This document shows, piece by piece, positions 1 to 10,206 of a DNA stretch of 64,000 nucleotides. Location of the stretch: assembly GCF_963675165.1 (NCBI RefSeq), contig NC_087381.1:3968001-4032000 (forward strand), given 5' to 3'. Below the pieces are notes generated by a model. It made no database searches and was not told where the DNA came from. It saw only the letters and a program-made list of their open reading frames with translations. A program made the translations under genes and the position numbers. This stretch comes from Halichondria panicea (lineage: Eukaryota > Porifera > Demospongiae > Suberitida > Halichondriidae). Every line of letters starts with the position of its first letter. The first letter of the stretch is position 1.

Positions 1-345
1 CCCACTGCCTGTGAGATATCGGCGATCGCAGCATACAGGAGACTTCCAACAAGCGATTGATACAGGGTCTGGTCTACTTCTTCTTTGCTTACTCCATCAC
101 TCTTAGCGAGCCTCACATTAGGTGTTGACACGGGGATAAGCACCAAATCTTTTGAGAAGCTTAAGGATGTACTAATACGATCACTATCTTGTACCACGGT
201 GATTCCTAATAGGTAATGCAGGGGACCCATATCCTTCATTTTAAAGCGATCTGCTAGACTTTGTTTCAATTTCTGCATTTGATCTGAATCACTGCTCATT
301 AGGATCAAATCGTCTACATACACCGCAACAACTGTGATACACATG
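1..345 (-). pseudogene. Ty1/copia-type reverse transcriptase fragment
   Basis: Read on the minus strand, the frame encodes the second half of a copia-type reverse transcriptase, the enzyme that copies retrotransposon RNA into DNA. The catalytic YVDD box (AVYVDDLILMSSDSDQM) lies near 300-330. It is followed by KDMGPLHYLLGITV and then LYQSLVGSLLYAAIADIS, the usual order in this family. The stretch between LLGI and SLVGSLLY looks shorter than normal, so an internal deletion is likely. The frame runs off the left edge; to the right of about 345 the similarity stops, so the N-terminal half is missing here. No LTR is visible. The family assignment is firm because YVDD with SLVGSLLY is diagnostic of Pseudoviridae-type elements; whether the copy is functional outside the window cannot be seen. 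Confidence 0.85.
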
Positions 346-477
346 ATCGGCTGTACACAGCAAAAACTGATATGTAAAAATGACGTCAAAACAACATACT
401 GTTACCATTAACCAAAAAATCCAACTGAATGTTAATAAATTATGACAATGTGTATGTTCAATGTACATTTCGCTACC

Positions 478-1823
478 TGTCATAAAATTTTAGGCCCCCC
501 ATGAGATTGGGCCCCCCCCGGGCCTAGAATTTTAAAATTTTAGGCCCCCCCATTAACAGCGCAACAGCGGTAACATTATGTGACAGTGCATTCTCAAAAT
601 ACACCAATACAGTCTTCTATGGTCTTCAGTCTATGCATGCAGTGCCAGTTACTGAATGCAGCTCTCCTCACACACACACATTTCATGCATGTACAGTAGT
701 ACCACTGGTCTCACAGCCATCACACTGCACCATGTCATTCTATGACCTCATGCAGCACGAAGCACATAGGTGCCAACTGTCCCGAATTGGTCAGGACTGT
801 CCAAGATTACCCTTGTCCCGAAAGGAAACTGCTATTCACCTCAGATATCCCGGATTTTAAGGTTGCTGCTTCTGAGCTGGGTTACTAAGCTCCAAAAGGC
901 TTATTAAGCCTGAAACTACTGCATGCTATAATCTTCAAACAATGAACAAAAACAGCTTTACACAAGAAACTTAGTTTATATAGCAAGGGCATATGAGAGA
1001 AGGGCATATGAGAGAAGCGCCCTTACAGTCTAATAAGTGGGCGGGGCTCACTTGCTTGCATTCTTATTACATGCATGTACTGTGATTCCACCATAGATAC
1101 AACAGTTTCTCTCTTGACTTCTATAATCTATGATTCCACATTACTTGAGAGCTGAGCCAGTGATGCTATTGGAGCATCGGATCCCCACAACAATTTACAT
1201 CTTCTATGTATGCAAACATGGAGGAAGATATGTATTGTTGTCTTTGCACTGAAAATTGTGTGCTTTATACTTTATAATTATTGTGAATTCACAAAATTTT
1301 GCCTCCTTTGGCGACCAGCCGCTTGGGGATAACGCTGCCATGTTTTGTCTTGAAATTTGACTGAGAAAGTAAGCACAAAAAAGTTGCAAATATGGCGATA
1401 GCTATGCACAACATCGATTGTCTTACAGGCAGATCCCACATTGCAGAGCTGCATCAAAGCATTTAACTCTTATAGGTATAAGCATGAGTAACTTGAAAGG
1501 TAAATCTTCCTTCACTTTGAATTCCATGATAGAATAATAATGCAAACAATTTTGCTACTTTGATACAGAGTCTTTGCATGCATGCAGTCTCTTTGATGCT
1601 TTGTAACTAATAGAGCTAACCTTACCATAATTCTTTGACTTCGTTCTATCATAGATAAAGATTTCTGTTCGTTTATCTATGGTACTATCGTGCAGAAAAG
1701 AGGGGGGCCTAATCTCACAGTGGGAGGCCTAGAATTTTAACAGATTGGACCCCCTGGGGGGCCTAAAATGGGGGGCCTAAAATGTTAACATTCTAGGCCC
1801 GGGGGGCCCAAAATTTTATGACA
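478..1823. mobile_element. Non-autonomous TIR element with G/C-run ends
   Basis: The left end reads TGTCATAAAATTTTAGGCCC and the right end is its reverse complement with one mismatch over 23 bp. Further inward, both ends carry alternating runs of G or C and the word CCTAGAATTTTAA in opposite orientation (about 478-553 and 1706-1823), so the arms can fold back. No convincing target-site duplication and no transposase frame are visible, so the superfamily is unknown. Confidence 0.6.
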
Positions 1824-1829
1824 CCGGGT

Positions 1830-3005
1830 CAAAGTCTGAATACCTGTATTATTTGCAACATACTATGATCCAAAATGAAGTTCAATTATGCCCATAAAAT
1901 AATGGTGATGACCACTTTTAGTAAATGACCACTTTTAGTAAGAAAAACGGATCAAGCTCCCGTGGATACATCAGAGAAAAAAGTCATACACAGAGCTAGC
2001 AGTAGTATAGTAGTGTTAAATGGGCGTGGCCTGTCCATATAGGCTCCGTCACTACTTTCAGACGATCGTCATCCACACTGTTGCAGGCTGTGAGTCTTTT
2101 GTTAACATAGCAGGCTAAGGGTAGCTATCAGAGAATGCTATCCGATGGGCTAGAAACCTTCAATCAAACTTTCTATCTACGACTTCCTTCATCCTTTCGT
2201 TGTGACGTCATAGTTTTACTGAGCATAAACCAGGGATATTAGTGCATGCGCAAGCAGTCGATACCAGGCCCACTTCCCTAGTGGGAAATCCAGCGCATGA
2301 GGCTGTTTTCGAAGAGTGAATGTTATTGGCAAAAAAATCGACCCCCAACGTCACAGATAGAATTACACCCGTTTATGACTCACCTTGAGCTATGCCACAT
2401 CAACTGGTGCCACTATGATGGAGCCCACACATACCAAGCACATTTTGAGCTTGACTAAACTTAGCTTCCTACATAATTATTATTTGCTAGATTGTTTGTA
2501 TCTTTTTGTTTACTATTATATACTACTATACTAAAGTATGTGTGTATTTATGCTGTACTTGTGACACTGATTCGATAGACCAACCCTATACGGTATAGTT
2601 CCTGGACTTGGGACATCTTGCCCAAAGAAAGTACTTCTTTTCCACAAAGATACTCGTATATTGGAGGTAGGTTAGAAAACAGGAAGACCACTATCCCCAT
2701 TGCCAAGAGACGATGTCTTGTTCTGCAAGAAACAGTAACACACCGAGGGGCTAGGGGCTATGAACATTGAAAATACATGTATAATTTTTTTTGGGAGTAC
2801 TCCTAACACGTATGAAACTGTACCTGCAATGCAATCACGTCAAGCCTAGGTGCGCAGTAAAAAGTGGTCGGATTGTCCAAAACCTCCATGAAAATTCAAC
2901 CTAAATAGAGCATAATTATTATTCAGAAAGACTTTAATCTTATCTCACCGTAACAGGGCAGAAGTTCGGCCATTGACCAGTGTCTTCAATTTCTCAAGGG
3001 TCTGC
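1830..3005. other. No gene recognised
   Basis: AT-rich sequence with several short direct duplications (for example near 1915-1950) and no frame, TIR pair or RNA gene I can support. Confidence 0.5.
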
Positions 3006-3010
3006 CCCCT

Positions 3011-3495
3011 TTAACCGTCACGGGCCAAGATCGTAGCCCGCAATAGTGACTTTTTTTTGCGAAATTCTAATTCTGCGATACTTAGGAAGTAGCTCGAACT
3101 ACGCACATCCCTGTATAGAGGAAGAGCTGTAGAATCACGTGCAATTTAGTCTAGAATTTTCCAAGCCACGTTGCTATGTTACGCACGAAGCTATGGCTAG
3201 ATTGTTTACTTGTGCCGATGTGCTTGAACAGCTTGAGGACAGCAATGGCGATGTCTCCTCTGGTGATGACAGTGCCTATGAAGGAGAGGGGATAGCAGAC
3301 GCTGATGAACTGTCTGGGACTGAGAACATTCATGACATGGACCTAGAGACGCTAGCGCATAGCGCTATGGATGAAAGATATAGTATAGCTAGAATATAAG
3401 TACAATTAGCATTAGCAGTTCAGTGAGCTTGTAAATTTCATAGATCGTTCATAGATCGTTCACCGATATAGTCCAATATATCTTAGCACAGTTAA
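3011..3495 (+). mobile_element. piggyBac-like 5' fragment, copy 1
   Basis: The fragment starts at TTAA (3011-3014), the piggyBac target, followed by a near-palindrome containing GGGCC...GATCGT...GCCCG. It carries a leader shared with copies at 5196 and 39737, then an acidic coding start (3193-3399), and ends near another TTAA (3492-3495). The catalytic region is absent. The piggyBac assignment rests on TTAA ends plus the acidic N-terminus and is an inference. Confidence 0.5.
3193..3399 (+). pseudogene. Acidic N-terminus of a piggyBac-like transposase
   Basis: This 69-residue frame starts MARLFTCADVLEQLEDSNGD and continues with an acidic, Ser/Asp-rich stretch (DVSSGDDSAYEGEGIADADE). It resembles the low-complexity acidic leader of piggyBac transposases, which normally precedes a DDD catalytic core of several hundred residues. 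The core is missing and the frame stops shortly after AMDERYSIARI. ATG at 3193 is preferred over the upstream ATG because the same MARLFTCADVLEQL start is kept in the copy at 5315. I regard it as a remnant, perhaps retained inside an internally deleted non-autonomous element. Family identification is moderate since no catalytic motif is present. Confidence 0.45.
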
Positions 3496-3496
3496 T

Positions 3497-3799
3497 CATA
3501 AAAAAAAATTTTGGATTTTATCTCACCGTTGGCCGAGTATTTAAAATGATAAAAACGGGTGAGCGTAATAACCGTGGCAAGCACCATTTTATTCCTTGTT
3601 GTTCTATTGGTATAGGCATTTTATTGCTCATTTCACTTCACGCGGTTAACCCCCCATAGCGGTTAACCCCCCATACAACAAGGAATAAAGTGGTGCAACA
3701 TGTGTTGCCATAACAAGTTGCCATAACAACCACGGTTATTACGCTCACCCGTAAATGCTCGGCCAGCGGTGAGATAAAATCCAAAAATTTTTTTTTATG
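3497..3799. mobile_element. Foldback MITE with arms of about 100 bp
   Basis: Left arm: poly-A, TTTTGGATTTTATCTCACCG, then ACGGGTGAGCGTAATAACCG and a terminal word ATTCCTTGTT. The right arm repeats all of these in reverse complement. There is no coding capacity. A related half-copy lies at about 33405-33545. The arm contains a 17-bp direct duplication (GGTTAACCCCCCATA...) near 3650-3680. Confidence 0.75.
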
Positions 3800-3849
3800 G
3801 ATCAGCGTATCATATGGTATAAAGGCTTGACTAAGCTTAATTTTCACAT

Positions 3850-4029
3850 CATTATTGCAGTTCTCTTTCATGACGTCATCACCATTTATGGGACTAATTA
3901 GCGTAATTGAATTAAGCTAATTAGTTTTTTGGAAAAAGAAAACATTGAGCTTCATTTTGGATGCAGCATACACTGTATATTGCAAATTAATATTGCAAAT
4001 TAATAATACAGCAGTATGAACATAGTGTA
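3850..4029. repeat. Dispersed repeat with CTAATTAG words
   Basis: This segment (TTGCAGTTCTCTTTC, GGGACTAATTAGCGTAATTG, CATTGAGCTTCATTTTGG, ATGCAGCATACACTGTATAT) recurs in opposite orientation at about 19340-19530 and again at 19700-19830. It adjoins transposon remnants each time, so it is probably the terminal region of a DNA transposon. Confidence 0.5.
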
Positions 4030-4659
4030 GATTTTGGTGTTGAAATCTGGAGAAAGCACCCTCCTAATAGTGGTTCAGCTGTGCTTACTGAAAAAGTCAT
4101 CATCTTAGAAACAATAACAGACAGGCCAAACATTTTCTTACGAGAAATTCAGAAAATCCTTTGATGAGTGATGAGACGAGTGATGAGACAGGTACAGATG
4201 TCAATTTGGAGCTTTTTGCACCGATCTAATATAACAAGACAAAAGATGATTCTTGTTTCCAAGCAACGAGATGACTTTCAACGTGCAGTGTACCTGCAAA
4301 TCCCTGCAAAGACGAGACTGGGGCCGATAGAAGGAATTGTTTGCGGTGGTTTGGCTACAGTGTTCGGGGTAAGCCTGCTGTCTCAAGAAGGCTTTTAGTT
4401 CGAGGTCAACGAGTTATTGCTATTTCTACAAGCGGCATCCGTTGCGTTACTACCTCAGTTGATGGTAATGAGTTCGTATACTTCATTCAGCACATTTTGC
4501 TCCCACATCTCAAGCCGACAGTGTTGTTCTATTCACCACATCAGTGGAGTTGCTTATCTCATAGAATCAACAGGTGCTCTTCTACCACCCTATTAAGAGG
4601 ACACTGTCTTTGACTGTGAATCATTCCTTTTCCAAACAGATTGCGCAGGATACAATTGA
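4030..4659 (+). pseudogene. Tc1-like (IS630 superfamily) transposase remnant, copy A
   Basis: Pieces in three frames match the transposase at 9081: RKHPPNSGSAVLTEKVIILE (about 4050), SNITRQKMILVSKQRDDFQR (about 4215), DETGADRRNCLRWFGYSVRG (about 4300), VSRRLLVRGQRVIAISTSG and VDGNEFVYFIQHILLPHL. The first catalytic Asp (in DETG) is still there, but the second Asp segment (MDNASIHH in the better copy) has been lost and the last Glu region is scrambled. The tail still ends in the Gly-Tyr-x-stop seen in copy B. The helix-turn-helix start is absent. It is therefore a dead copy. Its neighbour at 4770-5192, on the opposite strand, matches the neighbour of copy B, which supports a shared two-gene element. 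Confidence 0.75.
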
Positions 4660-4769
4660 CTTCAAAAACCAATAATTATGATAGTACATGCATACACAAA
4701 TATACCGTAAATAATATAGCTATATCTATAATTAAATTAAATGTCTTTCAGTGTCTTTTGTTCAATAAA

Positions 4770-5192
4770 TGTATCTTGGTACAGTTCATTAAGTGTCTTC
4801 AAGTCATCAAGGCAATCAAGTCATCAAGGCAACTCCTTCTAAGCATAGCCAACCTGACAAGGTGATTTCTGAGGTGTGATTGGTGAGCAATTGCAGTAGC
4901 TGCATTAGTCAATACATCTGCTACATTAATAGACTTCTTTTTCGATGGGGGCCCAGTAATGAGAGGTATTTGAGGTGGGATAGTGTAGTTGTCGTGACGC
5001 CCTTTACTAGCTTACAAATCATCTTAGCCCTTGTACCTTTAGCTTTTTTAAAATTACATCAGTTTCATTAGATCGAGAGTGGATAGGGTCAGTTTTCATT
5101 TTTTTCGTAACAGGCTCAAACAGGTGGCTCTAAAACTTTAGCATCACACCACAGTGTTATCTTCGAAGATGATGGAAATGTGCTGTACATAA
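4770..5192 (-). pseudogene. Remnant of the accessory gene paired with the Tc1-like transposase
   Basis: Minus-strand pieces match the intact protein at 10207-11095: KITLWCDAK near 5150, then HDNYTIPPQIPLITGP near 4960 and VADVLTNAATAIA near 4900, followed by RRSCLDDL near 4830. Stops and frame changes separate them, so the gene is dead. The start is missing: similarity ends at about 5192, exactly where the piggyBac-like fragment begins, so that insertion or a deletion removed the N-terminal half. Function unknown; see the entry at 10207. Confidence 0.7.
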
Positions 5193-5195
5193 TCT

Positions 5196-5628
5196 AATTC
5201 TGCTCGAACTACGCACATCCCTGTATACAGGAAGAGCTGTAGAATCACGTGCAATTTAGTCTAGAAATTTCCAAGCTATGTTAAAATTTCATTAGCCACA
5301 CAAAGTTTATAGCTATGGCTAGGTTGTTTACTTGTGCCGATGTGCTTGAACAGCTTTGCAATGGCGATGTCTCCTCTGGTGATGACAGTGCCTATGAAGG
5401 AGAGGGGATAGTAGGATACCTCTACCAGCTTTATGCCTGGGACATGTATGACATGGACCTAGACGCTAGCGCTATGGATGAAAGACGGCTCACTATGTGA
5501 GTCTGGCAAGTAGTATAGTATAGCTAGAATATCAGTAGTGAGTATAGAGTATAAAATTAGCAGTAATGGACAGTCTTTATGTGAGCTTGTAAATTTCATA
5601 GATCGTTCACCGATATCATGTACGTTAA
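5196..5628 (+). mobile_element. piggyBac-like 5' fragment, copy 2
   Basis: Begins at CTAATTCTGC and follows copy 1 through the leader, the coding start and the word GATCGTTCACCGATAT. It ends at or before a TTAA (5625-5628). It sits between the accessory-gene remnant on its left and a different minus-strand TE protein on its right, so it marks an insertion or rearrangement junction. Confidence 0.5.
5315..5500 (+). pseudogene. Acidic N-terminus of a piggyBac-like transposase, copy 2
   Basis: A 61-residue frame, MARLFTCADVLEQL followed by CNGDVSSGDDSAYEGEG, nearly identical to the frame at 3193 but with small internal deletions and an early stop. No catalytic core follows. Confidence 0.4.
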
Positions 5629-6185
5629 GACCACCTTGCGTTGTGAAAAACTCTATCAAGTACTGCAAGAGCCCAAATGGCATCCTAGATGTTGGAATTA
5701 AGGAATCGCTTCCATCAGGCCTGAGTGATCCTAGCCCGCGACAAAAATCATAAATGAGATTTGGCTTGTTCTTTCGATTTAGTGTGCCATTCCTTTTAGC
5801 AGCAGAGGAACTTTTTGGTACAGATACGCTGTGTTGCTTGTCGGCAATGTGTGACAAAAGGTCACTGACAAGACTGACTTGGTCTTGTTGAGGGAGGGAC
5901 ACAAATGCCTCGAACAAGGGGTCATCCATTGCAACCACTTCAGGAGAAACATCTGGTGATACAGCCAGGTGTTCAACTGACATAGGAGAATAAGAGTGAT
6001 CAGGTTGAGGAGGCAATGTAAGTAGACGCTTGACTAAGCTTTCAAGTGGAGGCGAAGAAGAGGTGTGTGATGATGGCAAATCACTCTCACTGGCATCATT
6101 CAGTTGCTTCTTGGCTTCTTGGCTTCTTTAGGGGAAACAAACTTCTTGCATAGTTTGAGCATTATCTTTGATCGGCAACTACCAC
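5616..6185 (-). pseudogene. Second exon of a SANT-type transposon protein
   Basis: A minus-strand exon begins after an AG at 6186-6188 and reads GSCRSKIMLKLCKKFVSP, then a Ser/Pro-rich linker, LFEAFVSLPQQDQVSLVSDL, and NLIYDFCRGLGSLRPDGSDS with LIPTSRMPFGLLQYLIEFF. The last block resembles a conserved segment I associate with transposon proteins of sponges. An 8-bp tandem duplication near 6107-6124 breaks the frame. Similarity stops at about 5616, where the piggyBac-like fragment begins, so the rest of the protein has been cut away. The splice phase matches the exon at 6490-6820. Function beyond TE association is unknown. Confidence 0.5.
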
Positions 6186-6489
6186 CTGAACAAATTTACC
6201 TGAACAAATTTAATAGGTGTACAGTACATGTATAGACTAAGTACATGTATAGACTAAAAATACATACGACCAAACATGTATAGTACATGTAGCGTTCTAA
6301 TTATAGAAACAGCCTCGGTTAGGACGCCCTCTTTTATAACGCCCATAATTATACTACCAATTTTCTTCAGACACTTTTTCTAGAAAAAAAATAATTAGAA
6401 CGATTACGGTGTGGCAGAATCCAACCCAAAATAAATTGTAGCAACTTACAATACAAAATGTCATATACTCTTAACAGTAGAAAACTCAC

Positions 6490-6820
6490 TTGTCCTGATA
6501 CTGAATCCCAATTGCTGTACATGGCTTGCAGCACCCTCCCAGAAAGATGCTTTAGTGGTCTTGGTTGAAGGCCACTCTTTAACAAAGCCCTTGCCACAGT
6601 ATAAGGGAGTATTCTTCTTCATCAGTCCAGGAATTGACTTGTACCGGTACGTCCCGTAGTGTTCGCTCTTTTGGAGTGAAACTGCGTTTAAGTTGCCTAG
6701 GTGGCAACCTGGACCTATTCATCTCGCTAGGCCTTCTTGATCTTGGCGTTACACATTCCCTAGAGGGAGTTCGAGTGGATGTATCACCTGCTGGTGAGTC
6801 TCTTGCATGTCATCTTGGTC
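6490..6820 (-). pseudogene. First exon region: Arg/Pro-rich leader and SANT/Myb-like domain
   Basis: The minus strand encodes a basic leader (TPRSRRPSEMNRSRLPPRQL...SFTPKERTLRD) and then SWTDEEEYSLILW, the start of a Myb/SANT-like DNA-binding domain. In a shifted frame FVKEWPSTKTTKASFWEGAA and HVQQLGFSIRT follow, completing the helical domain. A two-base change in frame after SLILWQG breaks it. The exon ends at a good donor (GTGAGT, 6484-6489), and its phase joins to the exon at 6185. Myb/SANT partner domains are common in Harbinger and related DNA transposons. The two exons probably form one gene, now dead. Confidence 0.5.
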
Positions 6821-7128
6821 TCGTCTTGGTCTGCTTCTTGAAAACATAGCAGTGAACAGAGAGGAGAGGTACTGCCAGTCTAGTCTTGGTCTGACAACAA
6901 TAGACTGCTGTACTCAGCATAGCATGCTCGATAGCATGCTCGAGACCAGGCCGCTCCCAGGGGCACTGATTCATATCTCTGCTTCTGAGCAAAATTGGCG
7001 AAAACAAAATTTGACCCCCCCTGAAAAATACCTTGAAAAATACCTTTAAAAGCTTGCAGACACCAACAACTAAGGAAGAAGTAGAGAAGTTTGTGAAAAA
7101 TCCAATTAGTGACCTTAATTAGCTAAGG

Positions 7129-8600
7129 TTAAGTGGTTCCAGCCTCCTCTGCGTGACGCATAGTCCATGAATTTATCAAGGGTCCAAACTTCTCAATTTG
7201 TGAAACAAGGTAGTGAAATTGGAATGATAGTCGATGCAGGATATAATCAGGATATAATGACAATTTCTCAGTAATCAGAACCAAGCAATAGTGTGTGTGG
7301 TGATATTGAAAGGATTTGATGATTTTATCGGCAATTAAAAGGGGAAACATTTGTGAAGCAGACTGTCGAATTTTGGATGAGCTTTTACATAAGTTCACGT
7401 CAAGGAGGGACGGTCGATCATACACAAAATCGAAACGTTCTATCCTTTCATTTATGAGATCTACCGTACACAGTGAAGTTTAAGTTTGTAGGGTACAACA
7501 CCCTCAAACAAATCATGCATAATGTCATATATCGAAGTTGGTGGAATAGTGACTCTCTGGGTTTCGTAAGTTACTGAGAAACACTGAGAAACACACCTGA
7601 CTTTGAGGTCTGGTGATCATACATGTTCTGCATATCCTTAACGCACGCAAAAGACATACTAAGCCGTGCGCAGCTAGATTATCAGCAAGGAAAGCAAATA
7701 GTCTTCCAAAGAAAGTGCGTATTGATTGTGACCCATCGCAAAAGAGTGACTATAAAACTGCGTCAATTCCATACTTAATTATATCTTTATGTTTTGCCAC
7801 TGGGAACGATACCTAGGACTGATGTTTCCCAGAACGAAAAAAACACAACCAACTTGCTTACATATGACAGATTAACCACCTCCACTTCATCATAGTAGCC
7901 GATAATTTGTAGCCGATAATTTGTAGAGCCCTTTGACTATGTGAAAAGAGAGGGTGCTGTTTAAAAACGGATCCACAAAAACCAATCCACAAAAACCACA
8001 AAAAGCGAAAATTGAACACTTCATCAGCTTGCACTTCTGGGAGAGTTAATAACATTTTCAGAGTATCGGCACATAATAAAACACGTCTAAAACACGTCAG
8101 TCTTCTGGGGTAAATTCGTCTTCGCGAACCAGTGAATTTCAGAGAGTAATATGGTGCTGAGGTTCCTACATGAAACACACAAAAAGAAGTAAGTGATTAC
8201 ACCCTCCACCCCTAGCTGCCAACTGTCCTCAATACTGTCCTCAATACTATAATATTAACAGCAAATAGTGCCACTATAGAGGGGTTCCAATGACAATACG
8301 TGCAAGCATCCTTGTAATACTTTTCACGTAAATAAGGACCTTCACTACTAGAAATCGTTGACCTGTTACTGCTTTTTCTTTAAGGAACGTTGACAGATTC
8401 TCAGATTCTCGTACATCTATCATTAATTTTACAGCCACTTGTGATAAGCCAATTTCTTCTTCCAGGCACAATTAGAACATTGTCGACAGAAACACTTGAA
8501 GACAGACCAAACTCGTCAATTCCCATTGGTGACTGTATTGGAAGAGGCTGAGAATGCTCGGAATACCATTGTACACCCATCAATACACAGATGGCTAATG
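7129..8600 (-). pseudogene. Large conserved transposon protein, degenerate
   Basis: Several minus-strand blocks in order look like one widespread TE protein: FKQHPLFSHSQRALQI (about 7930), a segment ending FVLGNISPRYRSQW (about 7800-7840), PPTSIYDIMHDLFEGVVPYK (about 7480-7530), SASQMFPLLIADKI (about 7330) and FHYLVSQIEKFGPLINSWTM (about 7150-7220). Proteins with this block order occur in sponge and cnidarian genomes and are transposase-like; the exact superfamily is uncertain. Frames change many times and there are short duplications (7240, 7575, 7905, 7971, 8090, 8225), so this is a fossil. The N-terminal part may extend to about 8580. Confidence 0.5.
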
Positions 8601-9080
8601 TAGAGCACTAATGAAGGGGAAGGGGACAAACTACCACACAAAGAACACTGCCATAATATTCAATGGGCACGCCCCCAAAAGCTGCACAAGTGTAGATGTA
8701 GCACGTGACTGAGCTTGAGGCCTCGTGTGTTAAACCAGCTCTTAATCAGTTTCAATCCTTCAACAGTCAAGCTATATCATAATTGCCGTGTTGGAGGTTG
8801 CCCCAGGACGGTGAGTCTGTCTGTCTCTCCAGTTGATTAATGGTGTCTGTGTCTCTCTCTCCAGTTAATGGTGTACAGGGTTTTGCAGAATCCTTGCTAC
8901 AGGGCTAAACAGACACAGCAATGTGGAAGTCACTGCTGACTTGGTACATATGCAATGCACAATAATTATTTGAATTGCAACAGGGCTAAACAGACACTTC
9001 CATATATGGAAGTCACTGCTGACTTGTAGTACATGTGCATGCACATATAATTATTTGAATAGCTTGAATTGAATTGAAAG
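8600..9080. repeat. Flank of the Tc1-like element with an 85-bp tandem duplication
   Basis: AACAGGGCTAAACAGACAC and GGAAGTCACTGCTGACTTG plus AATAATTATTTGAAT or similar words occur twice, at about 8897-8975 and 8980-9060. A shorter duplication of a CTCTCTCCAGTTAATGGTGT-like word lies at about 8828-8875. No gene is seen. Confidence 0.55.
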
Positions 9081-10061
9081 ATGTCCTGTGAGCCTAAGAG
9101 AGCATCAGCTTATTCACAAGATTTAAGGTGGCGGATGGTGTACCAGGTGGAAATGCAGCACAAATCTTGTCGTGAAGTTGGTGAAGTTGGTGAAAATTTG
9201 AATGTCAACGCTTCAACTGTGTGCAGAACTGTTGCTCTTTTCAATGACAGTTGATAAACGTAAACACCCTCCAAACAGTGGCACAGCTGTATTGACTGAT
9301 ATTGATAAGCTTATCATCATCGAAACAAGGCCAGATATTTACTTACGAGAAATCACTGAGGTTCTTGTTAACGAGACTGGTACACATGTTGATGTTAGTA
9401 CCATTTGGAGGTTTTTTACATTCATCAAATATAACCAGACAGAAGATGGTTCTTGTTGCCAAGCAAAGAAGTGAATTTCTGAGAGGAGTATACCTTCAAG
9501 ATATGCAGATTTTCAACGGTCATCCTGAAATGTTGATTTTTGTTGACGAGACGGGAGCTGACAGAAGAAATTGCCTGAGGAGATTCGGTTACAGCATAAG
9601 GGGCAAGCCTCCTGTCTCAAAGAAGCTGTTAGTACGAGGCCAGCGAGTAAAAGCTATATCGACCAGTGGTGTCGTCATTCTGTAACATCGTCTGTGGATG
9701 GTGATAGATTTATTTACTTTGTTCAAAACATTCTACTTCCACATCTTCAGCCATTTGATGGAGTCAATCCCCACAGTGTGGTCGTCATGGATAATGCGTC
9801 CATCCATCATGTTCATGGTGTAGCTCCACTAATTGAATCAATCCACTAATTGAATCAACTGGTGCCCTTCTTTATTACCTACCGCCTTATTGCCCAGATC
9901 TCAATCCTATCGAGGAAGCGTTTTCTAAGCTTAAATCAACATTGCGAGCAAATGAATCTTTACTCAATACAATGGACTGTGAATCAGTTGTACTTCACTC
10001 ATTTACTCAGACAGATTGCATGCACTGCATGCACTGGGTTGAACATGCTGGATACAGTTAA
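9081..10061 (+). pseudogene. Tc1-like DD34E transposase, copy B (frameshifted)
   Basis: Cut-and-paste transposase of the IS630-Tc1-mariner superfamily. ATG at 9081 opens a helix-turn-helix start (SAYSQDLRWRMVYQVEMQHK...VNASTVCRTVALF). After a frame change come RKHPPNSGTAVLTDIDKLII, SNITRQKMVLVAKQRSEFLR, the first catalytic Asp in LIFVDETGADRRNCLRRFGY, the second in VVVMDNASIHH, and YCPDLNPIEEAFSKLK with the last Glu. Between the second Asp and the Glu there are 34 residues, so DD34E spacing. Frames break at about 9248, 9425, 9680 and at a 17-bp tandem duplication (9825-9858), so this copy is inactive. It ends at TAA 10059-10061, about 145 bp before the stop of the convergent gene at 10207. 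The same pair occurs at 4030-5192. Confidence 0.85.
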
Positions 10062-10206
10062 CTTAAACAGAATATTATACAATATCGAACACGATAGTCT
10101 CACTGTAATTGTACCATACATTGTACCGTACTATAATTATTATTGCTGGACGTTAATCATGAATTTCTTTAAGAGTGCGTAGGATATTCTCTTTTTGCTC
10201 AGAGCC

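Noticed and set aside
633-860. 75-residue frame inside the G/C-run element
   Set aside because: No similarity or motif; too short to separate from chance.
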